7,779 nucleotides of DNA. Source: an uncultured Planctomycetaceae bacterium. Its GTDB lineage: Bacteria > Planctomycetota > Planctomycetia > Pirellulales > Thermoguttaceae. Below are positions 7,331 through 7,779 of this stretch, piece after piece. The stretch spans positions 1-7,779 of the forward strand of contig CAMZHY010000159.1 of assembly GCA_947307005.1 (NCBI GenBank). The letters are read 5' to 3'. Positions within the stretch are counted from its first letter, which is position 1. Each line of letters opens with the position of its first letter. The notes under the pieces are model-generated. The model was not told the origin of the DNA. It did no database searches and worked only from the letters and a program-made list of their open reading frames with translations. The position numbers and the translations under genes were made by a program.

Positions 7331-7355
7331 AAAAAGAAAAAATTTTTTAAAAAGT
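7331..7355 (+). promoter_or_regulatory. A/T-rich UP-like element of the rRNA promoter
   Basis: An almost pure A/T stretch (A-run, then AATTTTTTAAAAA) covers roughly -62 to -38 relative to the expected start. This is where the RNA polymerase alpha C-terminal domains bind UP elements of strong rRNA promoters. It stands out sharply from the CpG-rich surroundings. Confidence 0.6.
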
Positions 7356-7358
7356 CGC

Positions 7359-7386
7359 TTGACGAAACTTGAAAGCTTCATAGAAT
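7359..7386 (+). promoter_or_regulatory. Sigma70-type promoter of the 16S rRNA gene
   Basis: TTGACG (7359-7364, five of six consensus bases) and TAGAAT (7381-7386, five of six) are 16 bp apart. Transcription should start near 7393. The UP-like element upstream and the boxA-like site downstream support this as the main rRNA promoter, giving a leader of about 205 nt before mature 16S. Confidence 0.8.
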
Positions 7387-7419
7387 GCTTTTTGCTCTTG
7401 TCGCTGATTGCGGCGAGAC

Positions 7420-7431
7420 GATATTTAACAA
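7420..7431 (+). promoter_or_regulatory. boxA-like antitermination site
   Basis: GATATTTAACAA matches the E. coli rRNA boxA core GCTCTTTAACAA at 10 of 12 positions. It sits about 27 nt into the transcript, just after a short hairpin, the same boxB-boxA order as in bacterial rRNA leaders. NusB/NusE-type factors bind boxA in known systems to prevent early termination. Confidence 0.6.
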
Positions 7432-7462
7432 TCAGGTAAAGTACAAATCATACAGTGTGACG

Positions 7463-7496
7463 CCAACCGTCGTCGGAGAGATTCGACGACCTTTGG
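7463..7496 (+). other. Stem-loop in the rRNA leader
   Basis: GTCGTCG (7469-7475) pairs perfectly with CGACGAC (7484-7490) around an 8-nt loop. CCAA (7463-7466) pairs with TTGG (7493-7496) outside a 2x2 internal loop. The 11 pairs suggest a folding or processing element of pre-rRNA; the structure is visible, the role inferred. Confidence 0.6.
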
Positions 7497-7597
7497 AGTA
7501 AGCCAATAGAAACGATTCAAAGAAATGTCTTGCGCTTTGACCGGCGCGGGACCCAAGATCGAACGAAACTTCTTTTGAAGGTTCAAGACTATAAAAA

Positions 7598-7779
<182 letters not shown>

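Larger units (their letters stand above)
7393..7597 (+). ncRNA. 5' leader of the pre-rRNA transcript
   Basis: About 205 nt lie between the expected start point and the mature 16S 5' end, without a coding region. In order they hold a short boxB-like hairpin (7401-7416), a boxA-like site (7420-7431), a GTGTGA stretch that may be boxC-like (7455-7460) and a strong stem-loop (7463-7496). A smaller hairpin follows near the 16S end (CTTC-TTTT-GAAG, 7569-7580, flanked by pairable GAAC 7561-7564 and GTTC 7581-7584). Such leaders are removed during 16S maturation; the processing sites cannot be read from this window. Confidence 0.65.

Noticed and set aside
7537..7565. A second rRNA promoter from TTGACC in the leader
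   Set aside because: No acceptable -10 hexamer lies 16-18 bp downstream, and the region fits better as transcribed leader.

Overview
The window looks like a piece of a planctomycete chromosome. The firmest clue is the 5' end of a 16S rRNA gene at the right edge. It has the planctomycete-style opening (AATGAACGTTGGCGGCGTGG, then ATTAGGCATGCAAGTCGAGCG) and lacks the usual GGGTGAGTAA block about 90 nt into the gene. A Gram-negative envelope fits with this: a diderm tripartite efflux pump, a lipoprotein sorted to the inner membrane, and secreted carbohydrate-active proteins. The phylum call is recognition from memory, not a database comparison.

Left part (3-2332): two convergent genes for glycan handling. 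The plus-strand gene is cut by the window edge and encodes the C-terminal 456 residues of a GH123/DUF4091-type glycoside hydrolase with its Asp-Glu pair. The minus-strand gene, whose stop lies 8 bp away, encodes a secreted five-bladed beta-propeller of the GH43/GH32/GH130-like kind. Together they suggest secreted breakdown of an amino-sugar-containing or otherwise complex polysaccharide.

Middle (2333-2699): a 367-bp divergent intergenic region without a convincing gene. It holds a long imperfect palindrome and two perfect TATAAT boxes on opposite strands facing each other, which could drive the propeller gene leftwards and the efflux operon rightwards.

Right-centre (2700-7230): a two-gene operon for an RND efflux pump, made of a lipoprotein periplasmic adaptor (AcrA/MexA family) and an HAE1-type proton-driven transporter (AcrB/MexB family). 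No outer-membrane TolC-type channel and no local regulator lie in the window. The operon ends at a 15-bp hairpin that looks like a terminator.

Right edge (7331-7779): an A/T-rich UP-like element, a strong sigma70-type promoter, a structured leader with a boxA-like antitermination site, and the first 182 nt of 16S rRNA. I found no clearly new system. The most useful second looks are the overlapping opposed promoters, the palindrome, the adaptor's sorting signal and tail repeats, the unclassified propeller enzyme, and the 16S primer-site mismatch.
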